NCBI GenBank assembly: GCA_947494205.1
Contig: CANLUH010000005.1
Span: forward strand, 310,001 to 374,000
Source: an uncultured Flavobacteriaceae bacterium
GTDB lineage: Bacteria > Bacteroidota > Bacteroidia > Flavobacteriales > Flavobacteriaceae
Reading direction: 5' to 3'
DNA: 64,000 nucleotides
Made by a program: the position numbers and the translations under genes. Shown piece after piece: positions 52,642-62,441 of this stretch; position 1 is the stretch's first letter, and every line of letters starts with the position of its first letter. The notes beneath the pieces were generated by a model. The model did no database searches. It was not told the origin of the DNA and worked only from the letters and a program-made list of their open reading frames with translations.

Positions 52642-54909
52642 ATGGCATTCGATATCGATATGATAAAAAAGGTTTATGCTCAAATGGCGGAGCGTGTTGA
52701 CGCAGCACGTGATGTAGTTGGTAAACCATTAACACTTTCAGAAAAAATATTATATAATCACTTATGGGATGGTGTACCGACCAAAGCCTTCGAAAGAGGA
52801 AAAGATTATGTAGATTTTGCACCAGATCGTATCGCATGTCAAGATGCAACAGCACAAATGGCTTTATTGCAATTTATGCAAGCTGGTAAAAACAAAGTAG
52901 CTGTACCAACAACTGTACACTGTGATCACTTAATACAAGCTAAAGAAGGTGCTGCAACAGATTTAAAAAATGCTAACGATATTAGTAGCGAAGTTTTTAA
53001 TTTCTTAGAATCTGTATCTAATAAATATGGTATTGGCTTCTGGAAGCCAGGTGCAGGTATTATTCACCAAGTAGTATTAGAGAATTATGCATTTCCTGGA
53101 GGAATGATGATTGGTACAGATTCTCACACTGTTAACGCAGGAGGATTAGGAATGGTAGCTATTGGAGTTGGAGGAGCAGATGCAGTAGATGTAATGGCTG
53201 GTATGGCTTGGGAATTAAAATTTCCAAAACTAATAGGTGTTAAGTTAACAGGTAAATTATCTGGATGGACAGCGCCAAAAGATGTTATCTTAAAAGTAGC
53301 AGGAATCATTTCTGCGAAAGGAGGTACTGGAGCTATCGTTGAGTACTTTGGAGAAGGAGCAAAATCTATGTCTTGTACAGGAAAAGGTACTATTTGTAAC
53401 ATGGGGGCTGAAATAGGAGCAACGACATCTACATTTGGATACGATGAGTCTATGGAACGCTATTTACGTGCTACAGAAAGAGCAGATGTTGCAGACGAAG
53501 CAAATAAAATTAAAGATTACTTAACTGCAGATGCAGAAGTATATGCAAATCCAGAACAATATTTCGATCAAGTAATAGAAATTAATTTATCTGAATTAGG
53601 CCCATTATTAAACGGACCATTTACTCCAGATTTATCCACAGAAGTTGGTAGTTCTATGACAGAGAAGGCAACAGCTAATGAGTGGCCTTTACAAGTTGAG
53701 TGGGGATTAATAGGATCTTGTACAAACTCGTCTTACGAAGATTTATCTAGAGCTTCATCTATAGCGCAACAAGCCATAGATAAAGGTTTAAAAATGAAAG
53801 CAGAATTAGGAATTAATCCAGGTTCTGAAAAAGTAAGATATACAGCAGATAGAGACGGAATCCTTGGGATATTCGAAAAACTAGATGCAAAAATATTTAC
53901 TAATGCATGTGGACCATGTATTGGTCAATGGGCAAGATATAGTGATCCTAAAAATGCACCAAAGAACAGTATCGTACACTCTTTTAATAGAAACTTTGCT
54001 AAACGTGCAGATGGAAACCCTAATACACACGCTTTTGTTGCATCACCAGAATTAACAGCTGCAATAGCAGTAGCAGGGCGTTTAGACTTTAATCCGTTAA
54101 CAGATAAGTTAATTAATGAAAACGGAGAAGAAGTAATGTTCGATGAGCCAACAGGATGGGAATTACCTCCAAAAGGTTTTGAGGTTAAAGATAATGGATA
54201 TTTAGAGCCAGTTGCAGACGGAAGTGGAGTAGAAGTAGTGGTGAGTCCAACATCAGAAAGATTAGAGTTATTAACACCTTTCGAGCCTATAGGAAATACT
54301 ATAAATGGGGCTAAACTATTAATAAAAGCATTTGGTAAGTGTACAACAGATCATATTTCTATGGCTGGACCATGGTTGCGTTTTAGAGGACATTTAGATA
54401 ATATTTCTAATAACTGTTTAATAGGAGCTGTTAACGCTTTTGGTAAGAAAACAAACTTTGTTAAAAACCAATTAACAGGAGATTTTGGTGGAGTACCAGA
54501 TACAGCTAGAGCATACAAAGCAGCAGGTGTAAGAACTGTAGTTGTTGGAGATCATAACTACGGAGAGGGATCTTCTAGAGAACACGCAGCAATGGAGCCA
54601 AGACATTTAGGTGTAGCAGCAGTAATTGTAAAGTCTTTTGCTAGAATTCATGAAACAAACCTTAAAAAACAAGGGATGTTAGGATTAACGTTTGCTAACG
54701 AAAGCGACTATGATTTAATCCAAGAAGACGATACATTTAACTTTACAGATTTAAATGCATTTGCACCAGGAAAACAATTAACTTTAGAAGTTGTACATGT
54801 AGATGGTAGCAAAGATGTTATTATGTTAAATCATACATATAACCAATCTCAAATAGAGTGGTATAATGAAGGTTCTGCATTAAATTTAATTAAAAAAGAG
54901 AACGCTTAA
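52642..54909 (+). CDS. acn: Aconitate hydratase
   Basis: 755 residues, the length of the mitochondrial-type aconitase common in Bacteroidota. It converts citrate to isocitrate in the citric acid cycle. The 4Fe-4S ligands are Cys360 in [10 protein letters not shown] and Cys423 and Cys426 in [33 protein letters not shown] and [14 protein letters not shown] are further signatures (quoted in parts). It has its own promoter and terminator, apart from the neighbouring genes. Confidence 0.97.
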   Translation: MAFDIDMIKKVYAQMAERVDAARDVVGKPLTLSEKILYNHLWDGVPTKAFERGKDYVDFAPDRIACQDATAQMALLQFMQAGKNKVAVPTTVHCDHLIQAKEGAATDLKNANDISSEVFNFLESVSNKYGIGFWKPGAGIIHQVVLENYAFPGGMMIGTDSHTVNAGGLGMVAIGVGGADAVDVMAGMAWELKFPKLIGVKLTGKLSGWTAPKDVILKVAGIISAKGGTGAIVEYFGEGAKSMSCTGKGTICNMGAEIGATTSTFGYDESMERYLRATERADVADEANKIKDYLTADAEVYANPEQYFDQVIEINLSELGPLLNGPFTPDLSTEVGSSMTEKATANEWPLQVEWGLIGSCTNSSYEDLSRASSIAQQAIDKGLKMKAELGINPGSEKVRYTADRDGILGIFEKLDAKIFTNACGPCIGQWARYSDPKNAPKNSIVHSFNRNFAKRADGNPNTHAFVASPELTAAIAVAGRLDFNPLTDKLINENGEEVMFDEPTGWELPPKGFEVKDNGYLEPVADGSGVEVVVSPTSERLELLTPFEPIGNTINGAKLLIKAFGKCTTDHISMAGPWLRFRGHLDNISNNCLIGAVNAFGKKTNFVKNQLTGDFGGVPDTARAYKAAGVRTVVVGDHNYGEGSSREHAAMEPRHLGVAAVIVKSFARIHETNLKKQGMLGLTFANESDYDLIQEDDTFNFTDLNAFAPGKQLTLEVVHVDGSKDVIMLNHTYNQSQIEWYNEGSALNLIKKENA

Positions 54910-54931
54910 AACAAGCTTTTTATCATAATAT

Positions 54932-54966
54932 AAAACTCCTAATAATTAATTAGGAGTTTTTTTTGT
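54932..54966 (+). terminator. Aconitase terminator
   Basis: AAAACTCCTAAT (54932-54943) pairs with ATTAGGAGTTTT (54949-54960), loop of 5, followed by a T-run. Confidence 0.92.
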
Positions 54967-55036
54967 GTTTTATCGTAAGAAATCATTCGGTATTACGACT
55001 ATGAAATTCTAATAGAATACAAATACCCTTTAAAAA

Positions 55037-55708
55037 ATGAATTCACTCTGGTTTTTTGAGGATACAAATCTTTTTAAAGTTTTATGTCCTCACAAGTTCA
55101 AAGCCTATAAAAAGGATCATGAATTTGACGGTTACAAGAAAAAAGATTACATCTATTTTGAAGAAGATTCCTCTAACAAAGTCTTTTTAATAGAAAAAGG
55201 AAAAGTAAAAATTGGATATTATAGTGAAAATGGAGATGAAGTAGTAAAAGCTATATTATCTAAAGGACAGCTATTTGGTGAAAAAGCCATATTAGGAGAA
55301 GCAAAACGAGACGAGTTTGCTCAATCTCTCGATAATACAACTTCCATATGTCCTATTGGTGTAGACACCATGCATAGTTTAATGCGAGACAATCAAACCT
55401 TCAGTTTTAAAGTCTATAAATTTATAGGATTCAAATTCAAGAAACTAGAAAGACGCCTGCAATTGCTCATGTTTAAAGATACAAAAACAAGACTTGTAGA
55501 ATTTTTAGATGAGTTATGTAGTGAGTATGGTTACAATTGTGATAAAACTGGTGATCATGTAATACATCATCCTTATACACAAAGTGATATTGCCTCATTA
55601 ATTGGAACTTCTAGACCAACATTAAACATTCTTTTAAATGAATTAAAAGAAGAGAATTACTTGAATTTTAACAGAAAAGAAATAAGAATTTTAAAAAAAA
55701 CAGCTTAA
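55037..55708 (+). CDS. Crp/Fnr family transcriptional regulator
   Basis: 223 residues. The N-terminal cyclic-nucleotide-binding-like barrel (about 30-120) includes LIEKGKVKIGYYSENGDE and LFGEKAILGEAKR, and the C-terminal winged helix (about 150-220) contains TQSDIASLIGTSRPTLNILLNEL, the recognition helix (quoted in parts). The nucleotide-binding arginine is not at the canonical place, so cAMP may not be the signal. There are no Fe-S cysteines of the Fnr kind at the N terminus. Targets are unknown; the lipoprotein gene downstream has its own promoter. Confidence 0.9.
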   Translation: MNSLWFFEDTNLFKVLCPHKFKAYKKDHEFDGYKKKDYIYFEEDSSNKVFLIEKGKVKIGYYSENGDEVVKAILSKGQLFGEKAILGEAKRDEFAQSLDNTTSICPIGVDTMHSLMRDNQTFSFKVYKFIGFKFKKLERRLQLLMFKDTKTRLVEFLDELCSEYGYNCDKTGDHVIHHPYTQSDIASLIGTSRPTLNILLNELKEENYLNFNRKEIRILKKTA

Positions 55709-55745
55709 TGTTAGATAGCTAACATTTTAATAGTGACTATTGCTA

Positions 55746-55753
55746 TAATTTTG
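55746..55753 (+). promoter_or_regulatory. -7 promoter element (TAATTTTG) of the duplicated-domain lipoprotein
   Basis: Exact TAnnTTTG 34 bases before the ATG at 55788. Confidence 0.5.
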
Positions 55754-55787
55754 CTTTTATAAAACAATAATTATAAAAAATAAAGCA

Positions 55788-56675
55788 ATGATAAAAAAAA
55801 TGATTTTAGGAGCTATGGCATTAGGAGTTTTTGCCACTTCTTGTAGTAATGATGATGATGCTACGGTACAACCCGTAAATTCTTCTTTAACTGTAGATTT
55901 AACAGGTTTAGAAGCATTAGGAGATAATTTTGTATACGAAGGTTGGATTATAGTAGATGGAGCACCAGTATCAACTGGACGTTTTTCTTCTGTAACATTC
56001 CCACAGACGTTTTCTGTAAATGCAGCACAATTAAATGCAGCAACTACTTTTGTATTAAGTATAGAACCAACTATAGATGCCGATCCAGCGCCAGCACCAA
56101 CAAAAATATTAGCTGGAGATTTTGCAGGAGATGCTGCACCAGTTAGTTCAACAGGAATAGTAGGTGATTTTTCTGCATCTTGGGGTAAATATATTTTAGC
56201 AACACCAACAGATACAGACATGACAAATGAAGAAAGTGGTGTTTGGTTTTTAGATAATGCGACTATGCCGCCGTCTGTAGGTTTAGGGTTACCAGAATTA
56301 CCAGATGGATGGAAGTATGAAGGATGGGCTGTAATTGATGGAACACCATTAAGTACAGGAACATTTACTAAAGTAGCAGCAACAGATGAAATGGCACCAT
56401 ATAGTGGACCAGAAGCTTTACCAATGCCAAATGGAGCAGATGGATTTTTTCCAGGGGAAGATTTCTTAGAAAATACACCAGCAGGAATGACGTTTCCTTT
56501 AGATTTAAAAGGGAAAACAATAGTAGTATCAGTTGAGCCATATCCAGACAATAGCCCAGCACCTTTTACATTAAAACCATTAGCACATATGGTACCAACC
56601 AATGCGGCTAATCATACACCGATTACAATGGGAGCAGGACCAGTACAATCTTTAGCAGGTTCTGTATCTAGGTAA
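55788..56675 (+). CDS. Lipoprotein with two RskA-C-like domains
   Basis: 295 residues, lipobox FATSC (Cys near residue 19) followed by acidic SNDDDATV. The body is an internal duplication: about 30-150 and 165-285 both read VYEGWIIVDGAPVSTGRF / KYEGWAVIDGTPLSTGTF, then a strand ending VLSIEP / VVSVEP and a PAPAP stretch. The pattern resembles the C-terminal domain of anti-sigma-K factors (a YxGWxVxxG start and a VxSxEP strand), used here without a sigma-binding region. Function unknown; periplasmic or outer-membrane. The nearest regulator is the Crp/Fnr gene upstream. Confidence 0.65.
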   Translation: MIKKMILGAMALGVFATSCSNDDDATVQPVNSSLTVDLTGLEALGDNFVYEGWIIVDGAPVSTGRFSSVTFPQTFSVNAAQLNAATTFVLSIEPTIDADPAPAPTKILAGDFAGDAAPVSSTGIVGDFSASWGKYILATPTDTDMTNEESGVWFLDNATMPPSVGLGLPELPDGWKYEGWAVIDGTPLSTGTFTKVAATDEMAPYSGPEALPMPNGADGFFPGEDFLENTPAGMTFPLDLKGKTIVVSVEPYPDNSPAPFTLKPLAHMVPTNAANHTPITMGAGPVQSLAGSVSR

Positions 56676-56807
56676 TAAATTTGTTTTTTATTAGATTTGA
56701 AGCGTCATTTGCATTATGTAAGTGGCGCTTCATTAGTTATTAAAATGACGTATTGTTGGTTTTATTCCGTCATAGCGTCTAAATGCTTACAAGTCCAATT
56801 TATAATT

Positions 56808-57371
56808 ATGAAAAAGAAAAAAATAAACATTAAAAATATTCTGTTTTTAGTGGCGATACTATTACTTATTATTCCACAGACACGTCAACCTATTCAAGTA
56901 TTATTGCATAAAGGATTAGCACAATTTAGCCCAAGTGTAGAAAATGTAGAGGACGTAGAACAAATAAGTAGTTATAATTGGCAGTTAAAAAGTATCAATG
57001 GTGATTCATTTAATTTTGAAAGCACTAAGCATAAAGTTGTTTTAGTTAATTTGTGGGCAACTTGGTGTCCCCCGTGTATTGCAGAGATGCCTTCTATGCA
57101 AGCGTTGTATACTGATTATAAAGATCAAGTAGACTTTCTTTTTGTATCTAACGAATCTCAAGAAGATTTATCTAAATTTTTAAAGAAAAAAGGCTACACA
57201 TTTCCAGTTTATAAACCTACAACAAAATCTCCGGAAACATTTAATGTAAGAAGTATACCAAGAACGTTCTTAATAGACAGAAACGGTAATATTATTATAG
57301 ATAAGTCTGGAGCAGCAAATTGGAATAGTGAAACAGTAAGAACAACTATAGATGGACTTATAAAACTATAG
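56808..57371 (+). CDS. TlpA-type thioredoxin, membrane-anchored
   Basis: 187 residues from the ATG at 56808; an earlier in-frame codon would add a nonsense leader across a hairpin region (GAAGCG...CGCTTC at about 56700-56731). One membrane helix (about 9-23) is followed by a thioredoxin-fold domain with LVNLWATWCPPCIAEMPSM; the redox pair is Cys87 and Cys90. A cis-Pro lies in RSIPRTF. It reduces or repairs disulfides in the periplasm, as in cytochrome c maturation. Its 3' end overlaps crtY by 6 bases on the opposite strand. Confidence 0.9.
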   Translation: MKKKKINIKNILFLVAILLLIIPQTRQPIQVLLHKGLAQFSPSVENVEDVEQISSYNWQLKSINGDSFNFESTKHKVVLVNLWATWCPPCIAEMPSMQALYTDYKDQVDFLFVSNESQEDLSKFLKKKGYTFPVYKPTTKSPETFNVRSIPRTFLIDRNGNIIIDKSGAANWNSETVRTTIDGLIKL

Positions 57372-58520
57372 TGTTTTAAAAAAAGCCTTTATAAATGTAA
57401 ACGAGAATAAAGAGTACATTATTTTTAATTCTTCCCAAAGTGTAGAGTCTTCATCGAGAAAACGAAACATGGTTTCTATAGTATTTTTAGAATAAAAACG
57501 CTCAAAAAGCCATTCGCCTTTTGCATTTTCGTCGTGTAATACTTTAAGGAATACTTTATCATAAAACTTAAAACGTTTATTGATAAGTCCTGTGGAAGGA
57601 GGTTTTCCTTGTTTTAAATTTGAAATAATGGTGTCAACTTTCTTTTCTGTATGTTTAAAAGAGTAGCCAGTAGATCCTTTTACCCAGCCTCCAGCTGTAC
57701 CAATCTTTGTTATTTTCTCTGTAGAATATTTTTCGAAAGGAAAATCCGTCATAGGAATACTTCCTTTTTCAATTTCTGTAATATTGTAATTTGTAATTTG
57801 TAAAATTTCAGAAATATATTGTTTTAAAAAAACATCATAGGTAGCATCAGCAACAGTATTAGGTGTAAAATAAGTAAATTCTACTAAGGCTTTCTTTTCA
57901 GATACTGGTAATACATACATAAAGGTAGTTTGCTCACCATCTTTTAACCTATAATCCATCATAGTAAAAGCATCAGGAGTATTAAATATACTGTGTTCAG
58001 TTTCTATAACCCAACCTTTAAAATGCTGAATGACATTGGTGTATTGATTACTTTCAGAATAAAAAGAATTATTTATTCTACTATCAAAAACATGGCCAGC
58101 TTTATATACGTTTGAAGCTGAAGATACAGTTGTAGAACCTTGAGACTCTTCAACTAAAATAACATCGTCTATTATAAAATGAATATTATTTTTTTTAGAT
58201 AATTTAAACATAGTATCCTTATAGAAATCTATAGAACGTAGCATTTTATAGCGATAAGGATGTAGCTGTAAATTTATAGTTTTTTTGGAAGAGTATACAA
58301 AAGCGTTATCCCAAGAGGCATGTACTAAATGGTTCCATTTACCAGGTTCTTTTTCCCAAAAGCACCATGTTTTGTCATTAATTGTTTTTTCTTCTTTATC
58401 TATTAAAGCAATTTGTTTATTCGAAAAAAAAGAATCCTCTGCTAATGCTAGCGCAAGTTGAAGCCCAGATAAACCATTACCAACTATAATGTAATCGAAA
58501 TGTTTTTGTCTGCCATTCAT
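57366..58520 (-). CDS. crtY: Lycopene beta-cyclase
   Basis: 384 residues. The FAD/NAD-binding start is IVGNGLSGLQLALAL (Gly14, Gly16, Gly19). Further marks are CFWEKEP, the FDSRINNSF segment, FKGWVIET and GSTGYSFKHTEKKVD, all typical of CrtY. It closes both ends of lycopene to give beta-carotene. Last gene of the carotenoid operon, 18 bases after crtZ. Its end overlaps the converging thioredoxin gene by 6 bases. Confidence 0.93.
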   Translation of the reverse strand: MNGRQKHFDYIIVGNGLSGLQLALALAEDSFFSNKQIALIDKEEKTINDKTWCFWEKEPGKWNHLVHASWDNAFVYSSKKTINLQLHPYRYKMLRSIDFYKDTMFKLSKKNNIHFIIDDVILVEESQGSTTVSSASNVYKAGHVFDSRINNSFYSESNQYTNVIQHFKGWVIETEHSIFNTPDAFTMMDYRLKDGEQTTFMYVLPVSEKKALVEFTYFTPNTVADATYDVFLKQYISEILQITNYNITEIEKGSIPMTDFPFEKYSTEKITKIGTAGGWVKGSTGYSFKHTEKKVDTIISNLKQGKPPSTGLINKRFKFYDKVFLKVLHDENAKGEWLFERFYSKNTIETMFRFLDEDSTLWEELKIMYSLFSFTFIKAFFKTL

Positions 58521-58538
58521 TTATAAAAGAAAAGCTGT

Positions 58539-58988
58539 TTAACGCTTAAAATATTTAAAAGGAACAAATAGCATCCCGTAGCACTCACCGTCATGTTTTC
58601 CTAAATGTTTATGGTGAATTTTGTGAGCACGTCTTACGCCTTTTGCATACCAGTTATTAGCTTTACGTAATAATTTAAAGCGTTGATGTATAAAAATATC
58701 ATGAACAATAAAATAGGCTGCACCGTATGCCATAATACCTAAACCTATTGGTAAACAATACCAAATACCTTCGTAACTCCATAAATAAAAGCACCCCATG
58801 CTTACTACTGCATAGAATATAAAAAAGGCATCGTTACGCTCAAACCAGCTATCGTGATCTTTATGGTGGTGGTCTTTATGTAAAGACCATAAAAAACCAT
58901 GCATAATGTATTTATGTGTAAACCATGCATTAAATTCCATTATAGAAAATGTTCCTAAAAAAATTATGATCCAGTATACTGTTTGCAT
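58539..58988 (-). CDS. crtZ: Beta-carotene hydroxylase
   Basis: 149 residues with four membrane helices. The histidine clusters of fatty-acid-hydroxylase-type di-iron enzymes are present: HKYIMHG, HKDHHHKDHD, HDIFIH and HKIHHKHLGKH. It adds hydroxyl groups to the rings of beta-carotene to make zeaxanthin. Its start overlaps the crtB stop by one base (TAATG). Confidence 0.94.
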   Translation of the reverse strand: MQTVYWIIIFLGTFSIMEFNAWFTHKYIMHGFLWSLHKDHHHKDHDSWFERNDAFFIFYAVVSMGCFYLWSYEGIWYCLPIGLGIMAYGAAYFIVHDIFIHQRFKLLRKANNWYAKGVRRAHKIHHKHLGKHDGECYGMLFVPFKYFKR

Positions 58989-59827
58989 TACATTAAATTA
59001 AGTTGATATTTTACATAACCTCTAGTTAGAATTTCTACCTTTTTATAATTAGGCACACGTATTCTAGCATTTTTAATCTCTAAGGCTGGTGTCTTTTTTA
59101 GCTTTTTAAGAAGTTGTCTATAGTATCTGTAAGCCATAAATACTCCAAATTTGGCCTCTATAGGTAATTGTTTTATACCTTTTAAACCCTCGGCAAAATC
59201 TTTTTCTATGTCCTCTATAATATTTTGTTTCGATAATTCATCTAAATTATTCAAATCTGTATTTGGGAAGTAAGTACGTTCTAACTCATCGTAATCTGCT
59301 TTTAAATCTCTTAAAAAGTTTACTTTTTGAAAAGCAGAACCCAAAGACATAGCTGTATCTTTTAGAGCATTATATTTTTCATTATCCCCTTTTACAAAGA
59401 CTTTTAAACACATTAGTCCTACAACATCTGCAGACCCATAAATGTAATCTTTATATTCTCTTTCGGTTAAGTATGTGCTTTTGTGTAAATCCAAACGCAT
59501 ACTTTTCATAAAAGAATCTACCATATGTTGTTCTATATTGTGCTTATGGTAAGTATGTTGAAAGGCATTTAAAATTGGATTTAAGCTAATTTTATCTTTT
59601 AACGCTCGCTCAAGGTCTAGCTCGAAATTTTTAAATAGCTCTTCTTTATTGTAATCATGAAAGCTATCTACTATCTCATCTGCAAAACGTACAAAACCAT
59701 AAATGTTATATATGTCTTGACGTATGCAACTAGATAACATTTTTGTTGCCATCGAAAAAGATGTACTATAGGATTGTGTTACTACTTTACTACAATTGTA
59801 GGAAACGGAATCAAATAAAGTCTTCAT
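58988..59827 (-). CDS. crtB: Phytoene synthase
   Basis: 279 residues. The two aspartate-rich motifs of squalene/phytoene synthases are present: DEIVD at 50-54 and FLRDLKADYDELER in the second half. It joins two geranylgeranyl diphosphates to phytoene. No crtE-type GGPP synthase lies in the operon. Its start overlaps the crtI stop by one base. Confidence 0.94.
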   Translation of the reverse strand: MKTLFDSVSYNCSKVVTQSYSTSFSMATKMLSSCIRQDIYNIYGFVRFADEIVDSFHDYNKEELFKNFELDLERALKDKISLNPILNAFQHTYHKHNIEQHMVDSFMKSMRLDLHKSTYLTEREYKDYIYGSADVVGLMCLKVFVKGDNEKYNALKDTAMSLGSAFQKVNFLRDLKADYDELERTYFPNTDLNNLDELSKQNIIEDIEKDFAEGLKGIKQLPIEAKFGVFMAYRYYRQLLKKLKKTPALEIKNARIRVPNYKKVEILTRGYVKYQLNLM

Positions 59828-61296
59828 TAGTTACTGTTGTGTTTATTTATTAATTCTGCTACTAATTTTCCTGATATTAAAGATGGAGGCACACCTGGTC
59901 CAGGAACTGTTAATTGACCTGTGAAAAATAAATTTTTTACTTTCCCACTTTTTAATTTAGGTCGTAAGAATGCTGTTTGCAAGAGCGTATTTGCCATTCC
60001 ATAAGCATTTCCTTTATAGGAATTGTAGTCTTTTATAAAGTCGTTGACACAAAAAGACTCTTTAAAGATAATAGATTTTCTAACATCCTGAGAAGTCAGA
60101 GCTTCAAATCTTGCGATTATTTTCTCGAAATATTCAGCTCTAAGCCCTTCATTATCTTCTATTCCTGGTGCTAAGGGGATTAAAAATATACCTGCTTCTT
60201 TACCTTCTGGCGCAGAACTCTCATCCGTTATGCTAGGAAAGCTGGCATAGAATAATGGATTGTCTGGCCATCTTGGTGTATCGTAAATATCTTTTGCATG
60301 GATATCGAAATCTACATCAAAAAATAGGGTGTGGTGGTTTACGTTTTTTAATTTTTTATCAAATCCTACATAAAAGAGTAGGGAAGATGGTGCGAATACT
60401 TTTTTAGACCAATATGATTCTGAATATTGTCTGTATTTCTTGTCAAGCAATGTTTCACTATGGTGATAATCTGCTCCACTTAAAACAATATCGAAATCAT
60501 GTGTTTCATCATGCACTACAACACCAGTTGCTTTTCCATCACTATTTATATTTATTTTGTCTACAGGTGCACTCGTTTTTATACTTACACCAAGAGATTT
60601 AGCAAGAGTTTCCATAGCTAAGATAACTTGATACATGCCTTTTTTAGGATGAAATGTACCAATGCCAAAATCGGCATAGTTCATAAAACTATAAAAAGAA
60701 GGTGTGTTGCTTGGTTTTGCACCTAGAAATAACACTGGAAATTCTAATATTTGTGCAAGACGGTTATTTTTAAATTCTTTTCTAACGTCTTTTTTTATAG
60801 TACTAAAAAATTGCCCTACTTTTCTCATTGTAACTGGTGTTACAAGCTCGAAAGGGGAAACACCTGGCCTGTAAACTAAGTCTTTAATGGCAACATTATA
60901 GTTATCCTGTGCGTTGTCTATAAACTTTTTTAGCTTTTTTGAACTCCCTTGTTCTTCCGCTTCAAAAGCGGCATATATCTTTTCTAGAGTATCTTCAATG
61001 GTGATAAAATCGTCTTTTCCAAAGTAAACACTATAAGCTGGATTAAGTTTTTCTAGTGTATAATATTCTGAAGGGGTTTTATTGAAATCTGCAAAGAAGC
61101 GTTCAAACACATCTGGCATCCAATACCAAGTAGGACCAATATCGAATGTAAAGCCGTCTTTTTTTAATTGTCTAGCACGTCCACCAATAGTTTCGTTTTT
61201 TTCGAATATGGTTACGTCATAACCATCTTTTGCTAAATAACAAGATGCGGCTAAGGCTGAAAAACCAGAACCAATAATTGCAATAGTTTTGCTCAT
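59827..61296 (-). CDS. crtI: Phytoene desaturase
   Basis: 489 residues from the ATG at 61296, which lies 4 bases after the regulator's stop; an in-frame TTG at 61308 would overlap that gene. The FAD-binding start is AIIGSGFSALAASCYLAKDGYDVTIFEKNETIGGRA (quoted in parts: IIGSGFSALAA, FEKNETIGGRA). The C-terminal FTGQLTVPGPGVPPSLISGKL is the family's second nucleotide motif. It converts phytoene to lycopene. Confidence 0.94.
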   Translation of the reverse strand: MSKTIAIIGSGFSALAASCYLAKDGYDVTIFEKNETIGGRARQLKKDGFTFDIGPTWYWMPDVFERFFADFNKTPSEYYTLEKLNPAYSVYFGKDDFITIEDTLEKIYAAFEAEEQGSSKKLKKFIDNAQDNYNVAIKDLVYRPGVSPFELVTPVTMRKVGQFFSTIKKDVRKEFKNNRLAQILEFPVLFLGAKPSNTPSFYSFMNYADFGIGTFHPKKGMYQVILAMETLAKSLGVSIKTSAPVDKININSDGKATGVVVHDETHDFDIVLSGADYHHSETLLDKKYRQYSESYWSKKVFAPSSLLFYVGFDKKLKNVNHHTLFFDVDFDIHAKDIYDTPRWPDNPLFYASFPSITDESSAPEGKEAGIFLIPLAPGIEDNEGLRAEYFEKIIARFEALTSQDVRKSIIFKESFCVNDFIKDYNSYKGNAYGMANTLLQTAFLRPKLKSGKVKNLFFTGQLTVPGPGVPPSLISGKLVAELINKHNSN

Positions 61297-61300
61297 AAAT

Positions 61301-62227
61301 TTATCCAACTTGTTGTTTATAGTTATCTAAACCATCTAAAACATCTTTTGTAGAACTAAATACAGATATTTTATCATCAAGTTTATTTACATCTATATGT
61401 GTTGTTTGTCTACCAGAGATTAATAATAGGTTATTAACATCTTTTAAAACTTTATTTGAGAATTCCTGTAGGTAGTCGTCAATAATTTCTTTTTCAGGTT
61501 TTACAGTAAATGATGATATAAATACAATTTCATCGTAATGATCTGTTAAGTATTCTAAACTGTCAATTGGAACACTCTGTCCTAAATAAATACTTTTAAA
61601 GCCTCTTAATATTAATTCGTAATTAATAAATAATAACCCAAGTTCATGGATTTCATTGTCTGGTAAAAAGAGTACGAAAGTTTTACTTTTTTCATTTTGA
61701 GAAGCTTCATTTACAGCTTTGTCTGCATAAATAAGTATCTTCTGTTTAATGAGTTCGAAAATAAAATGCTCATGAGCAGGCGTTATGGTGTCTGTTTGCC
61801 ATAATAAACCTATTTGATCTAGAAGTGGAACAAATACATTATGAAAGATGTCTGATAAACTTTGTTCCTTAGATAAGTCTCTAAACGTTTTATAAAATAA
61901 AGTTTGATCGAAATTCAGCATGGCAATTTTAAATAAATCGACATAATGATTTTCTGGGTCACTTTCTTTTGCAATTTGTTTTACTAATGCAGGAATTTCC
62001 TCAGAAGTTAATTGCGCTATTTTTGAAACTTTATAGCCATTTCTATTAAGAAATGTTATATTTAACAACTTTTGTAAACTAGCAAGACTGTAGTATCTTA
62101 TATTGGTCTCTGTTCTATTAGGTTGAAAAAGATTGTAGCGTTTTTCCCATATTCTTATAGTATGGGCTTTGATACCAGAAAGATTTTCTAGGTCTTTAAT
62201 ACTGAATTTTGTTTTTATATTATCCAT
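61301..62227 (-). CDS. MerR regulator with B12-binding domain, CarH/LitR-like light sensor
   Basis: 308 residues: MerR helix-turn-helix (about 7-75, KAHTIRIWEKRYNLFQPNRT), helical bundle (about 90-175) and Rossmann-type cobalamin domain (about 183-300). Two diagnostic motifs are intact: Trp143-x9-Glu153-His154, which in CarH covers the adenosyl group of AdoB12, and Glu192-x-His194-x2-Gly197, which supplies the lower cobalt ligand. The residue after the Trp is Gln144, where Thermus CarH has the His that binds cobalt after light. First gene of the crt operon. In darkness such proteins repress carotenoid genes and light breaks the tetramer; that this applies here is inference. Confidence 0.88.
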   Translation of the reverse strand: MDNIKTKFSIKDLENLSGIKAHTIRIWEKRYNLFQPNRTETNIRYYSLASLQKLLNITFLNRNGYKVSKIAQLTSEEIPALVKQIAKESDPENHYVDLFKIAMLNFDQTLFYKTFRDLSKEQSLSDIFHNVFVPLLDQIGLLWQTDTITPAHEHFIFELIKQKILIYADKAVNEASQNEKSKTFVLFLPDNEIHELGLLFINYELILRGFKSIYLGQSVPIDSLEYLTDHYDEIVFISSFTVKPEKEIIDDYLQEFSNKVLKDVNNLLLISGRQTTHIDVNKLDDKISVFSSTKDVLDGLDNYKQQVG

Positions 62228-62282
62228 ACATCATAAAATCATCGAACAAAATTTCATTTTAAATACAGAAACTTGTTTCATA

Positions 62283-62314
62283 TTGTTTAGTTTTAAGCTA
62301 AAATACTTAAACAA
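62283..62314 (-). promoter_or_regulatory. Candidate operator upstream of the carotenoid operon
   Basis: TTGTTTAG (62283-62290) and CTTAAACAA (62306-62314) form an inverted repeat with one missing base, around an inner TTTTAAGCTAAAA dyad. It is 55-90 bases before the regulator ATG on the minus strand, a plausible place for self-regulation. Confidence 0.4.
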
Positions 62315-62441
62315 AATGAAAAAAACCACATTATAGATTAAATTTTACAAATGATTAACATATTTCATAATAAAGTGTATTGTTATAAATTATAATGTGT
62401 CATTTTTTTAAATTAGCCATTAAAATCTAATTTTTTAAATA

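Noticed and set aside
55757-56602. A 281-codon open frame on the minus strand across the duplicated-domain lipoprotein gene
   Set aside because: It is an antisense shadow: rich in Pro, Ser and Gly from the opposite frame, without start context, and the plus-strand lipoprotein has signal peptide, repeats and promoter.
56700-56731. GAAGCG/CGCTTC hairpin as a terminator after the duplicated-domain lipoprotein
   Set aside because: The stem is short with a long loop and lacks a T-run; termination is uncertain.
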